A stretch of DNA of 64,000 nt from Bin87 sp965203195. Lineage in GTDB: Bacteria; Chloroflexota; Dehalococcoidia; Lucifugimonadales; UBA3495. The notes under the pieces are model-generated. The model did not search any database and was not told the origin of the DNA. It saw only the letters and a list, made by a program, of their open reading frames with translations. The DNA lies in NCBI GenBank assembly GCA_965203195.1, contig OZ241860.1, forward strand, positions 744,001 to 808,000. The letters run 5' to 3'. A program made the translations under genes and the position numbers. Shown piece after piece: positions 1-8,439 of this stretch; position 1 is the first letter of the stretch, and each line of letters opens with the position of its first letter.

Positions 1-146
1 TGGTCGTCGCCGTCCAGGAGGGAGGCTTCGCTGCCTTCCTCGTAGTTGACGACCAGGGAGATGGCGATGCGGGCGTTGTGGGGCCAGCGGATGGACGGGG
101 GGTTGGGGCCGTAGCCGATGAAGTCGCGTTGCGGTTGCATAGTCAT
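1..146 (-). CDS. PuuE-like polysaccharide deacetylase / allantoinase, N-terminal fragment (cut by window edge)
   Basis: Only the first 48 residues are in the window. The translation reads MTMQPQRDFIGYGPNPPSIR, then RWPHNARIAISLVVNYEEGS and a DGDD stretch. The RDFIGYG...P..RWP and NYEEG.E motifs are typical of the N-terminus of NodB-fold deacetylases annotated as PuuE-type allantoinase, which act in ureide or related amide hydrolysis. The ATG at 146-144 overlaps the TGA of the upstream nuclease-like gene as ATGA, so the two are probably translationally coupled. A second ATG lies two codons inside. The catalytic domain is outside the window, so the substrate cannot be judged. Confidence 0.75.
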   Translation of the reverse strand, partial: MTMQPQRDFIGYGPNPPSIRWPHNARIAISLVVNYEEGSEASLLDGDD

Positions 147-1126
147 TGGTTGCTGCGCTCCGGGTTAATATGCTGTCCGATTATGTCGATCTGGGCGACT
201 ACCGAGTCCAGCACAGCGGCATATTCGACGCCGGTGGGCAAGATAACCGGATACCACACATTATCCGGCTGGTGTTGCAGCCATAGCGGGGTTTGACCGC
301 TTCCCGCCCAGTACTGGAAGTTGATTCCAAACCATACCACTGCCCCGTCAAGACGGAAATACCGGCCATAGCCGTACCACTGCGGTGTAACTCTCAGGCC
401 GCCGGCGTCGGCCCAGGGGTTGGCGATTGTCCGTTGTGTGGCGTCATCTACCAGCCTGACTAGGTTGAGCATCCGGCGCGGAAATTCCTGGCCGAGCTCA
501 TCGGAGTGGAGGGGCAGAAAAGCGTCGGCGTCCATAAGTTCGGTCAGGCCGCGCAGTTGCCGGATGTCGGCCATTGCCGCAGCGTCGCCGGCGGCGCTGG
601 CGCGGGCTTCCATTTGTTCCAGCAAAGCCCGCCAGCTGGTCATCATCAGCTTGCGCGGGCTGCCATCGATGTCGGCGCTCCGAAAGTCGCCGGTCTCAAC
701 GATCCCGGTGGTCTGATACGCCTGTTGCGCCCGCCCGCACAGCTCCGGCCACAGGGTTTCCATGCGTTCTGCGGGCGCAATGAACAGCAGCGCCGCAGGG
801 CCCGTTTGCGGCAGACGCGCCAGGCAGGCGTTGGGCTGGTTATCGGTAAGTCCGGCCCAGAACTTGGCTTCGATGAGTACCCGTTCCACCTGGTTTTCAT
901 CACCGCAAACCAGGTCAACGCGTTCCCCGCCATCGCCGCTGGCCTCGGTTTGGAACCGCGTAAGCGGGCCGGTGGCTACCCCGGCGGACAGCAGCGTACT
1001 TTGCAGGGCCTGGCGCGCCGGCTCGGATTGGAGCAGGATATGGCGCAGCGCCTCGGTAGCGACCCGCTCGGTTTGGTTGGTGAAAATCGGCAGGATTTGA
1101 GCGAACAGGGTAGTTGGCGTGGTCAT
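143..1126 (-). CDS. PD-(D/E)XK nuclease-like protein, paralog A
   Basis: A 327-residue protein. A predicted PD-(D/E)XK core is visible: Asp71 (VDLVCGDE) followed about 15 residues later by Glu86-Ala-Lys88 in VLIEAKFWAGLT. This is the D...ExK pattern of restriction-endonuclease-fold enzymes. The rest is helical and lacks other recognisable domains. The start chosen (MTTPTT) has an AAGGA Shine-Dalgarno about 9 nt upstream; a longer frame to 1201 would overlap the preceding gene. It ends in an ATGA overlap with the deacetylase gene and lies 31 bp after a paralog sharing the WAELT/WAGLT motif. Nuclease activity is inferred from the motif only; a role in DNA metabolism or defence is a guess. Confidence 0.6.
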   Translation of the reverse strand: MTTPTTLFAQILPIFTNQTERVATEALRHILLQSEPARQALQSTLLSAGVATGPLTRFQTEASGDGGERVDLVCGDENQVERVLIEAKFWAGLTDNQPNACLARLPQTGPAALLFIAPAERMETLWPELCGRAQQAYQTTGIVETGDFRSADIDGSPRKLMMTSWRALLEQMEARASAAGDAAAMADIRQLRGLTELMDADAFLPLHSDELGQEFPRRMLNLVRLVDDATQRTIANPWADAGGLRVTPQWYGYGRYFRLDGAVVWFGINFQYWAGSGQTPLWLQHQPDNVWYPVILPTGVEYAAVLDSVVAQIDIIGQHINPERSNQ

Positions 1127-1157
1127 AGCAAGTCTGTCCTTGGATCTCAGGGGAGCT

Positions 1158-2234
1158 TCAGGCATTGGGCGCATCCTGGTAGGTTGGGCCGTCAGGGTCA
1201 ATCAGGCGGGCGATGCGCTTGAGTTCGTCGGCGACGGCGTGGCGGGCCGGTTGCAGGCCGGCGTCCGGCGGCAACGCTATGGGAACCCAGAATTCGTGGC
1301 TGCGCCTGCCCTTACCGGGTTGGCCCTCATCTCCCAGCCGTTGGCGCACTTCGTCGAGAGAAACCTGGTAGGGGGCTGTTTTGCCTCTCCAGAATGACAG
1401 TCTCAGAGGCGTATCGGGCATTTCATCCCGGATATTGTCGCTGGTGCCTAGCTGGGCCAGCGCGCCGGCCAGCCGGAAGCTCCGGGTGTAGAAACCAACG
1501 CCTTTACCTACTCCGAGATGACTGATGTTGCCCCATCCTGATGCCACGACATCCCTAACGACAGCGAGTATCAGGGTTCTAAATCCGTCATCCGGCCGGG
1601 AGTCGCCGGTGATGATGCTGTCAGCGAGACCCTGCAACTCGGCGATTTCGAATTTGGCCCGCTGGTCCTGGCTGTTCAGCGTGGCTTGCGCCAGGCGGTC
1701 GAGGAGCAAACCCCAAGTGGCCAGCATCAGGCGACGGTGGCTGTCTTGCGCCGTTCCCGTGGCAATTTTCAGATTGTCGACGTTCCGGGTTGTGTCCAGT
1801 GTGTGGCCGGCCTCGTGCAGCCGTCCGGTCAAGTCGTCCCACAGGGAACTCCGGTTGACCCGGTAGGGCGGGGCCAGAAACAGCAGGGTGGCCGGGGCAT
1901 CCGCAGGCAGAGCTTCCCAGTAGGCAACGGGCTGGGCGGGCGTCAGTTCGGCCCAGAACTTGGACTCGACGAATGCCAGCCGGTTGCCGTCCTCGTCCAG
2001 GCCGGCCAGATCGGGGGCGGCGCCGGCGCCGTTGGGCAGAGCGCGCTGGGCTTGCACTTTGGCGATGAGAGGCGGGGCATCGGCGCCGTCGCTCAAGAAA
2101 TCGGCGAAGGCGCGGCGGGCGGCTTCGGAACGGGCGAGGATGAAGGCGAGGGCGGTGGTGGCGACGTCCTCGCGGCCAAAGGTATGATGCCGGGCGATGT
2201 GGCTCAACAGGGTGGGGGTGGAGTGGCTGGGCAT
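1158..2234 (-). CDS. PD-(D/E)XK nuclease-like protein, paralog B
   Basis: A 358-residue paralog of the downstream gene. Its predicted core is Asp75 (APDLAGLDEDG) and Glu90-Ser-Lys92 in FVESKFWAELTPAQP. Both proteins begin with a helical region containing an ALR/ALAFILARSEAAR-type motif and share the pattern LLFLAP after the core. The start at 2234 is preceded by AGGAG at good spacing; the frame stays open to 2384 but that extension is Pro/Gln-rich and has no ribosome site. Together the two genes form a tandem duplication that has diverged strongly. Function unknown beyond the nuclease-like fold. Confidence 0.6.
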   Translation of the reverse strand: MPSHSTPTLLSHIARHHTFGREDVATTALAFILARSEAARRAFADFLSDGADAPPLIAKVQAQRALPNGAGAAPDLAGLDEDGNRLAFVESKFWAELTPAQPVAYWEALPADAPATLLFLAPPYRVNRSSLWDDLTGRLHEAGHTLDTTRNVDNLKIATGTAQDSHRRLMLATWGLLLDRLAQATLNSQDQRAKFEIAELQGLADSIITGDSRPDDGFRTLILAVVRDVVASGWGNISHLGVGKGVGFYTRSFRLAGALAQLGTSDNIRDEMPDTPLRLSFWRGKTAPYQVSLDEVRQRLGDEGQPGKGRRSHEFWVPIALPPDAGLQPARHAVADELKRIARLIDPDGPTYQDAPNA

Positions 2235-2515
2235 AGGGGGACTCCTGGGGGACGGCAGATGGCGGGAGGCTTCCGTGCGACCGTCCGTCTGTCCGTCTGA
2301 AGGTTGCTGCGGCGGCGGTAGGGGAAGGCGTGTGCCATCTTGCCCGGAAAATCCGCGTGTCACCGCCGCCAATTGTTGCGGCAAAGTGTGCGGGATGCAG
2401 GATGACGGACATTATGGCGTATGGGCGGCATTGTTGGCAAACGGCGGCCGGGCCGGGGATGGCGACGGCGCTTGTTGGCCGGAGGGCCGAGCGTTACCCG
2501 GCAAGGCAGGATTGC

Positions 2516-2588
2516 TTGACACCCACTCCGCCGCGCCGTACTGTGACACCATACCTCGCTGGATTTAGCCGCCCGGGGGCTTTTTTGC
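2516..2588 (+). promoter_or_regulatory. Promoter and short terminator-like leader of the lipoprotein gene
   Basis: TTGACA at 2516-2521 and TACTGT at 2539-2544 are spaced by 17 nt, a good sigma-70-type promoter. The expected transcript then runs into AGCC-7nt-GGCT followed by six T at about 2570-2587, just before the ATG at 2590. No Shine-Dalgarno is seen. The hairpin could be an attenuator, or the short RNA could be a product itself. The rest of 2235-2515 shows no gene. Confidence 0.45.
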
Positions 2589-2589
2589 T

Positions 2590-4032
2590 ATGTCGGGCCG
2601 CCGCCACGCCCTTAAACTTGCCTTTCTGACCGCCGCATTGGGGCTGGTTGCCTTGTGCGTGGTGGCGCTGGCCTGCGCGCCGGGCGCCCCGGCGGGGCAA
2701 GGCGGCGCAGTGGGCGGCGCCGTAGATGCAGAATCCACCAATATGCCCACGCCGGAACCGACAGCCGAGGCCGGTACTGAAGCCACCAGCGCTCCCGCCC
2801 CGCGCCCAACGCCAACAGACACGGTGGCGCCTACACCTACCCCGACATCAGAGCCCGACGCAGCGCGGTTAGGCCCGATAGTAAGCGCATACGTACAGGG
2901 GCAGGCGACCCGACAGGCTACCGCCCAGGCCCAGGGAGCCAGCGGCCAGGCCGCGCCGGCAAAAACCCTTGCCGTCCAAATCTTTGTCTATGACGCCTCC
3001 AAACGGGGCGAGGTAACCGCCTTTCTGGAAAGCCACGACATCGCCCATTCGCCGGTGCCTGGAACTAGCGACATCGATGCCACCGTCCCGGTATCCTTGG
3101 TAGCCAGCCTGGCTGCTCACTCAGGCGTAAATGAGATCCAGGCTTGGCCACTGCCATATCCGAATTTGAGCAGTGGCCCCAATGTCCTTGCCGCCGAGTA
3201 TGAGGCTGGGCTGATGCCGGATGAGGACACCAACCCGACCTTCGCCCGGTTGGTAATTGGCATTGAGGGCGGCGACAACTACGACGCCGTGAAGAATTTT
3301 CTGGATAGCGAGGGCGCGGTGATGGTATTTGCGGAGCGGGACATGGCGGAGATTTACCGGCCGGTAGGGGATTTGGTGGCTTTTGTGCCGGTAGCCCAGA
3401 TACCTACGCTGGCTCGCATGGCCGGCGTGGTAGCTATGTGGATTGAAAAATATCCGGTGCCGGCAGAGGCGCGTTACACGGCGGGTTCAATTTACGATAT
3501 ACCAACCGCGACGCCTACGCCTATGTCCACGCCGACCAGCACTCCAGCCGCGGCGAATCCGGACGGGTCATCTACTCCTGATGCCGGCGTCTCTGGGGCC
3601 GCGGCTACGGCGCCGGCAACGCCTACCCCGGCGCCGACTCCAACCCTTTTCCTGATCAACAACGGAACTCCTTGGCCATTAGAGCATCCGGACGAGCACG
3701 ACAACCCTAAATTGGATTCCAGGCTCTTTTACCTTGCGCTGGAATACGAGAAGGCGCAATCAGCGGCTCAGGGAGTTTCCGGGCAGGCGACGCAACCGGC
3801 CGCAGAAGTAGATGTACTTATAATGCCGGATGCAGAGGAGAGCATCCCGGCAATAGTGCAGTTCCTCAAAGACAACGGGGCTTCCCCAACTTACGCTTAT
3901 ATGGGCCTCCCCAATGACGGTTACGGCCATTATCAATTGGGGGCCACCTTGCTAGTGTCTCTCCTGGTTCGTTTGTCGGAGCAATCCGGGGTTCTTTTTG
4001 TAGAGCACCCAGGCGAACCTTCGGAAGAATAA
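2590..4032 (+). CDS. Lipoprotein with three copies of a ~70-residue domain and Thr-Pro linkers
   Basis: A 480-residue exported protein. Residues 1-29 form a signal peptide ending in a lipobox (VALAC), so the mature protein should be attached to the membrane by a lipid. A Pro/Thr-rich spacer (about 40-95) follows. Three similar segments then appear near residues 128-190, 219-295 and 406-480. Each has the pattern hydrophobic strand, helix with F-hydrophobic-(E/D/K)-(S/N)-x-(D/G), a strand, then L-x-x-L/M-(A/S)-x-x-x-G-V with a closing hydrophobic strand. Segments 2 and 3 are separated by another Thr-Pro linker (305-352). I do not recognise the domain; the layout recalls inhibitor-I9-like or ferredoxin-like folds but this is only an impression. 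Confidence 0.6.
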   Translation: MSGRRHALKLAFLTAALGLVALCVVALACAPGAPAGQGGAVGGAVDAESTNMPTPEPTAEAGTEATSAPAPRPTPTDTVAPTPTPTSEPDAARLGPIVSAYVQGQATRQATAQAQGASGQAAPAKTLAVQIFVYDASKRGEVTAFLESHDIAHSPVPGTSDIDATVPVSLVASLAAHSGVNEIQAWPLPYPNLSSGPNVLAAEYEAGLMPDEDTNPTFARLVIGIEGGDNYDAVKNFLDSEGAVMVFAERDMAEIYRPVGDLVAFVPVAQIPTLARMAGVVAMWIEKYPVPAEARYTAGSIYDIPTATPTPMSTPTSTPAAANPDGSSTPDAGVSGAAATAPATPTPAPTPTLFLINNGTPWPLEHPDEHDNPKLDSRLFYLALEYEKAQSAAQGVSGQATQPAAEVDVLIMPDAEESIPAIVQFLKDNGASPTYAYMGLPNDGYGHYQLGATLLVSLLVRLSEQSGVLFVEHPGEPSEE

Positions 4033-4133
4033 TGCCCCCAACGCGCCTTCATCGCAATCACAAGGGGACAGAAATCCCGCGGACGCGGCCGGATGCGGAG
4101 GGCGCGGCAGCGAGTAGGCCGGCGGCGCGGTGC

Positions 4134-5786
4134 CTACTCCGCCAGAACCATCCTGTCCTGGGTGTTGCCCACCAGGGAGCGCGGGTCCACCGGCGGCAGC
4201 GCCGGGCGTGCGTCGTTTTGCAGCATTTCCTGTACGCTGAGGGCCTGCATCACCGGGTATTCCCGCCGGCCGGCTTCCCGCGTGTTCAGCGTGACCCGGC
4301 CCTGCTGGGCGGCGAACACCCGCAGCGATTCCGGCGGCGGGTACAGGCTGACCATCAAGGACATCGGGGCGTGCAACCCCCGGTTCCGCATTGCCGTCTG
4401 CGTGCCCAGCAGCCGGTCCAGATCCGGGCGGCCGACGGGGCGACCGGAGGCGTGCATTTTGACCTGTATCGGAACGATGATGCCCTCGTTGCGGTCAAGG
4501 TCCAGCGCGCCGAAGTAGCGGGCGTCCACGCCGCCGTCGTTCTGCTTGCGCTGGTTAGGCACGGCGTTGAGCAGGCCGGCTACCTTGTCCTCGGCCCACG
4601 CCCAGCCGGGGATGCTGTCCTCGGCGTCATCGCGGCTCATCAGGGCGCGGCGTTCAAACTCCGCCCAGTCAAAGTCGTTCCATTCCAGTCCATAAACCAC
4701 CGGCGGCACGGCGTAGCCGCGGGATTCCAGCCGCTGCTGCATTACGCGCACGGCAATGCCGCTGATGTCGATGCCCAGATACTTGCGGCCCAATGACGCC
4801 GCCGCATCCGCCGCCGTGCCACAGCCACAGAAGGGATCCAGCACCAAATCGTCGTAGTTGGACGACGCCTTGATGATGCGCTCCAGCAATGCCAGCGGCT
4901 TTTGGGTGGGGTAGCCCACGCGCTCTTTGGATACATTGATGACGGGCTTTATGTCGTCCCAAACGTCCCGTATGTACACGTCGGCAATATAATTGCCGTC
5001 GGCGTCGGTTTGGGGATTGAAAAACGGTTTGTCATAATACAGGCGTTCCTGCGGCGGGTTGTGCCGGTATTGGTCCGACTTGGTGTAGAACAGCAAAGTG
5101 TCGTGTTTGCGCGGCCAACGTCGTTTGCTCACGCCGCCAGTGCGGTATGACCAAACCACCTCATTCTGAAACTGACTTTCGCCAAAGATGGCGTCCATCA
5201 GGATACGCAGGTAGGCGTTGGCGTGGGGATCGCAGTGCAGGTAGATACTGCCGGCGGGTTTCAGCACGCGCCGCATTTCGGCCAGGCGGCGCCCCATAAA
5301 GACGCAGTAGGCGGCCATTGGGGATTGCTCTCCGGTTTGCAGGATGATGCCGCGCAGGCAGTCCAGCAGCCGGCCGTGGGGCAGGCGCTGAAACGCTTTT
5401 TCGGTTCCCTCCGTCCAGCGCCAGGCGTCGCGGAGCTGGGCCGGCACCATCCCCTTGTCGCCGAAGGCGGCGACATAGAACTGGTTGCTGTTGAAGGGCG
5501 GATCCAGATAAATCAGGTCAACGCACTCGTCCGGCAGTCCCCGGAGGACATCCAAGTTGTCCCCACAGACCAGGGCGTTGCCGATCAGGTACTCGTGGCC
5601 GGCTTGCGCGGCGCGATACCGGCGATACTGCTCCACCAGTTCGGGCGCTACTTCCCGGGCCGGCCGGGCGCGCGCGAACCAGTCGGCGTCCAGCTCAAAG
5701 GTATCCGGGTCATCGGCAATAGCGGCCTTGATACGGGCGTTTTCCTCGGGCGTGAGGGGAACGTCGTTTGGTTTAAGTCTAGGCAT
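4134..5786 (-). CDS. Site-specific DNA methyltransferase with C-terminal nuclease-like domain
   Basis: A 550-residue protein. Motif IV is DPPF at residues 95-98 (LIYLDPPFNSN) and motif I is DPFCGCGTA near 314. This IV-before-I order is that of beta-class N6-adenine/N4-cytosine methyltransferases, which use S-adenosylmethionine. The central part contains the segment SYRTGGVSKRRWPRKHDTLL typical of these enzymes. After about residue 400 an extra domain has GGVDARYFG and IVPIQVKM, which fits an Mrr-like PD-(D/E)XK core (Asp...Gln-x-Lys). The start MPRLKP is preceded by a GAGAGGGA tract; the frame stays open to 7070 but overlaps the convergent MBL gene. Methylation and cleavage may be in one polypeptide, or the domain may only bind modified DNA. 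Confidence 0.8.
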   Translation of the reverse strand: MPRLKPNDVPLTPEENARIKAAIADDPDTFELDADWFARARPAREVAPELVEQYRRYRAAQAGHEYLIGNALVCGDNLDVLRGLPDECVDLIYLDPPFNSNQFYVAAFGDKGMVPAQLRDAWRWTEGTEKAFQRLPHGRLLDCLRGIILQTGEQSPMAAYCVFMGRRLAEMRRVLKPAGSIYLHCDPHANAYLRILMDAIFGESQFQNEVVWSYRTGGVSKRRWPRKHDTLLFYTKSDQYRHNPPQERLYYDKPFFNPQTDADGNYIADVYIRDVWDDIKPVINVSKERVGYPTQKPLALLERIIKASSNYDDLVLDPFCGCGTAADAAASLGRKYLGIDISGIAVRVMQQRLESRGYAVPPVVYGLEWNDFDWAEFERRALMSRDDAEDSIPGWAWAEDKVAGLLNAVPNQRKQNDGGVDARYFGALDLDRNEGIIVPIQVKMHASGRPVGRPDLDRLLGTQTAMRNRGLHAPMSLMVSLYPPPESLRVFAAQQGRVTLNTREAGRREYPVMQALSVQEMLQNDARPALPPVDPRSLVGNTQDRMVLAE

Positions 5787-5969
5787 AGTAGTCCCTCTCT
5801 TTCTTGTTGTACCAGGCGATGGTAAGCGCAAAACGCCCCGATTGTCAAATAGGGCCGGCCGCCATACTGCCTCTCTATTAGCGCCGGCGCTTGCGGCGCT
5901 ATGACCCACGCCGGCAGGGCGGCCCGGAGTGCTATAATGGCCGCCGCCGCAACCGGCGGCTGGGGCGTT

Positions 5970-6992
5970 ATGACGGTGGAAGTTATTTTTGACCGGGGGA
6001 TTTATCTGCCGGAACTGGATCTGTGGCTGGACGCGCTCCGCAAGCAGGAGGCGTCGGCAATTTCCCACGCCCATTCCGACCACATCGCCCGCCACCGCCG
6101 GCCGATGCTGACCCACGGGACGCGCCGGCTGCTGGACGATTACCTGCGCCGTTCCGAGCCTGTCGCGCTGGAATACGGGGAACCGCTGGAGACGGCGGAG
6201 TACACGCTTACGCTTCACCCGGCGGGGCACTGCCTCGGCTCGGCCCAGACGCTGGTAACGCGCCGGGCTACGGGAGAAAGGCTGCTCTACACCGGCGACC
6301 TGCGCGTCCAGCCGTCGCCGGTCAACGAACCGCTGGCCATCGTGCCTTGCGATACGCTGGTTATTGAAAGCACCTACGGCCATCCCGATTATGTATTCCC
6401 GCCGCAGGAGGAAGCCGTGGCCACGGCAATGCGGGTGGTGGCCCGGTGGCTGGAACAGGGCGCGCTGCCGGTGGCGCTGGGTTGGCGGCTGGGCAAGGCG
6501 CAGGAGGCGCTGTATCATCTGCTGGCCGCCGGGTTTCGGGTGGCCTGCGCCGCGGAAGTGTACGAAATCGCCCGCAAGTACGAGGATGCCGGGGTAGCGT
6601 TCCCCGGCGATTACCGGCAGTTTGACGGCCGGATTAATGATGGCGAAACGCTGCTGTTCCCGCCGGGCCGCAAGACGCGGGAACAAATCGCCGGCATACC
6701 GGAGACGCGCGGCCGCCGTCCGGCGCGCTATCTGGAGCTGACGGGCTGGGCCGCCGGCCCGAGGAGGCCCTGGGGAGGCGGGCGTCCCGGCGACGCCAGC
6801 GTTCCCTACAGCGACCATGCCGACTTTAATGACCTGCTGGGATATGTGGCGGCGGTTCGGCCCCGGCGGGTGTACACGGTGTTCGGAATGCCCGACCTGG
6901 CGGCGGAGTTGCGCCGGAGGGGTTATGCCGCCGCCCATCTGGGCAAGAATGCCACGGCGGCCGACCGGGCGCAGCAGATGCCGCTCTGGTAG
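5970..6992 (+). CDS. MBL-fold exonuclease-like protein (Ysh1/DNA-ligase-associated family)
   Basis: A 340-residue metallo-beta-lactamase-fold hydrolase. The HxHxDH motif is at residues 33-38 (SHAHSDHIARH). Further metal ligands are in the HPAGHCLGSAQ segment, TGDLRV and SDHADF near the C-terminus. Length and motifs match the putative exonucleases annotated as YSH1-like or DNA-ligase-associated; no ligase or helicase partner is adjacent here. Start MTVEVIF is chosen because the earlier frame (from 5901) runs through a TATAAT hexamer at 5933-5938 that may be the promoter. It is divergent from the methyltransferase gene, 183 bp apart. Nucleic-acid processing is inferred from the family. Confidence 0.75.
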   Translation: MTVEVIFDRGIYLPELDLWLDALRKQEASAISHAHSDHIARHRRPMLTHGTRRLLDDYLRRSEPVALEYGEPLETAEYTLTLHPAGHCLGSAQTLVTRRATGERLLYTGDLRVQPSPVNEPLAIVPCDTLVIESTYGHPDYVFPPQEEAVATAMRVVARWLEQGALPVALGWRLGKAQEALYHLLAAGFRVACAAEVYEIARKYEDAGVAFPGDYRQFDGRINDGETLLFPPGRKTREQIAGIPETRGRRPARYLELTGWAAGPRRPWGGGRPGDASVPYSDHADFNDLLGYVAAVRPRRVYTVFGMPDLAAELRRRGYAAAHLGKNATAADRAQQMPLW

Positions 6993-7063
6993 CCGGGCGA
7001 GCCGCTGCGCATAGCGCCGGCAGGCTGGTTGCATCCGAATCCGCAAAATCGTGCCGGGCGGGT

Positions 7064-7093
7064 TTGACAAAAGCCGGTTGCCCGCCCTATAAT
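7064..7093 (+). promoter_or_regulatory. Sigma-70-type promoter of tRNA-Asp
   Basis: TTGACA (7064-7069) and TATAAT (7088-7093) are both perfect consensus hexamers separated by 18 nt. The tRNA begins 31 nt downstream. Confidence 0.9.
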
Positions 7094-7123
7094 GATGGCC
7101 AGCGTATCAGCGCGCTTCGGTGC

Positions 7124-7199
7124 GGCCCGGTGGTGTAGCGGTTAACATACTGCCCTGTCAAGGCAGAGATCGGCGGTTCGAATCCGCTCCGGGTCGCCA
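7124..7199 (+). tRNA. tRNA-Asp (GTC)
   Basis: A 76-nt cloverleaf. The acceptor stem pairs GGCCCGG (7124-7130) with CCGGGTC (7189-7195). The anticodon stem CTGCC/GGCAG encloses the loop CTGTCAA, giving anticodon GTC at 7157-7159. The T arm has GGTTCGAATCC and the D arm GGTGTAGCGGTTA. Discriminator G and an encoded CCA are at 7196-7199. It reads aspartate codons. Confidence 0.97.
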
Positions 7200-7220
7200 T
7201 TTTGGGTAAAATCGGGCAGA

Positions 7221-7246
7221 ACGGCTCCTGTTTGGGGCCGTTTTTT
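7221..7246 (+). terminator. Intrinsic terminator of tRNA-Asp
   Basis: ACGGCTCC and GGGGCCGT pair around a TGTTT-type loop, followed by six T. It sits 21 nt past the tRNA 3' end. Confidence 0.88.
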
Positions 7247-7316
7247 CGTTGCCGTCCTACGCGCCGGCGCGGCGGTCATTCCCCAGCCGGCGGTGGCCGC
7301 AGACCGCAGAAAGAAT

Positions 7317-7778
7317 ATGTCCGCCGCCAGCATACCCGCGCTCACCCTGCATCAGCCCTGGGCCACGCTCATTGCCCTGGGCATAAAGACCATTGAAACC
7401 CGTTCCTGGCCGCCCCCGCGCGCAATTATCGGTCGCCGGCTCGCCATCCACGCCGGCCGGACGATAGACCCCAATCCCGGCGGCGCCGTGGTGGCGGCAC
7501 TGCGCGCTCACTACGGGCAGGGCTGGCCGGGCGCAATCCCCAAAGGGGCCGTAGTGGCTTGCGCCACCGTAAAGGCCGCGCGCCAGGTTGCCGGCGCCGA
7601 CGCCCGGCGGCCGCAATATGTTCGCACCAAAGAAGGGCCGGTTTTGCCCGTGGATCCCTACGGGGACTTCAGCGTGGGCCGCTGGCTGTGGTTACTTGGC
7701 GATGTGGCGCCGTTGGAACCGCCGGCGCCGGCTTCCGGGCGGCAACGGATCTGGTACTGGACTCCGCCGCCTCCGTAG
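7317..7778 (+). CDS. ASCH-domain protein
   Basis: A 153-residue single-domain protein. The N-terminus, ALTLHQPWATLIALGIKTIE followed by TRSW, is the characteristic opening strand-helix of ASCH (PUA-like, RNA-binding) domains. Later segments GAVVACATV and a C-terminal W-x-W-x-L-L-x-D-V also fit. Start MSAASIP is preferred over an earlier ATG at 7293 because it sits just before the domain. ASCH proteins are proposed to bind RNA or modified nucleosides; the specific role is unknown. Confidence 0.75.
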   Translation: MSAASIPALTLHQPWATLIALGIKTIETRSWPPPRAIIGRRLAIHAGRTIDPNPGGAVVAALRAHYGQGWPGAIPKGAVVACATVKAARQVAGADARRPQYVRTKEGPVLPVDPYGDFSVGRWLWLLGDVAPLEPPAPASGRQRIWYWTPPPP

Positions 7779-8181
7779 CGACAGAGGCGTCGCCGTGGCT
7801 GAAACCGCCGGCGCTGCTGGCGAGGCAGCAACGGCCGGCCATCAACCCGGCAGGATGAGACGCCCGCCGCAACGCCGGCATGGCCATCGTACTTGGCCGG
7901 CGCGGGGACGCTTCCGCAGGCAAGGATCCTACACTATGCCTACTTGCGATGCTGGCGGCGGCGGATGCCGGCTTGATCAAGGCAGGGCGGCGAGGTGGCA
8001 TATTCGCCGGCGCCTGCAAAGCGCCTCAAGCCGTCTATAAACGCTTGGGGCGGTTAGGGCGTGTATCTGGCAAATCGCCAAACTGGATGCCGCATTGCCG
8101 GCATAGCGCGTTGCTGCGCACGCCATTCCTGGTTACTCATCGTTACTCATTAAGCGGAGGGTGGGCAAAATGATCCTAGTC
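7779..8181 (+). other. Gene-poor spacer between ASCH gene and CRISPR array
   Basis: About 400 bp without a convincing gene. Open frames exist on both strands but have low-complexity, Arg/Ala-rich translations without motifs. A short direct repeat GGTTACTCATC/CGTTACTCAT lies at 8133-8150. No extra CRISPR repeat is recognisable at the expected spacing upstream of 8182. Confidence 0.4.
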
Positions 8182-8439
8182 GCTTCAATTGTGCCGCCCC
8201 CTTTCGGGAGCGGTTAGTTCTTGTATGCCAAGTGGCGGGGAAGGGGCAACCGTTGACATATCATCCCAGCCCCATTTCGGGGACGGTTAGCGCCGGGACG
8301 ACGCCACTATCACCGCCGCCTGGTGCGCGACTTCAATTGTGCCGCCCCCTTTTGGGAACGGTTAGCACTGGTCGGAATCGCAGCCGAATCAGCGGCAACA
8401 AATGCTTCAATTGTGCCGCCCCCGAAAGGGGGCGGTTAC
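8182..8439 (-). CRISPR. Short type I-G CRISPR array, 4 repeats, one degenerate
   Basis: Four 36-nt repeats lie at 8182-8217, 8255-8290, 8330-8365 and 8404-8439, separated by unique spacers of 37, 39 and 38 nt. On the minus strand the repeats end in CACAATTGAAG(C/T), the common 3' ATTGAA(A/G)C handle, so the array is read in the same direction as the cas genes. The centre folds as CCGCCCCC/GGGGGCGG with a 4-nt loop; the repeat at 8404-8439 is perfectly palindromic and leader-proximal. The repeat at 8255-8290 keeps only about 22 conserved positions and has lost the handle. The array is probably old and not growing. Confidence 0.88.

Noticed and set aside
7880..8173. 97-codon frame before the CRISPR array as a gene
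   Set aside because: No ribosome site, no recognisable motif and a composition like the other frames in the interval.
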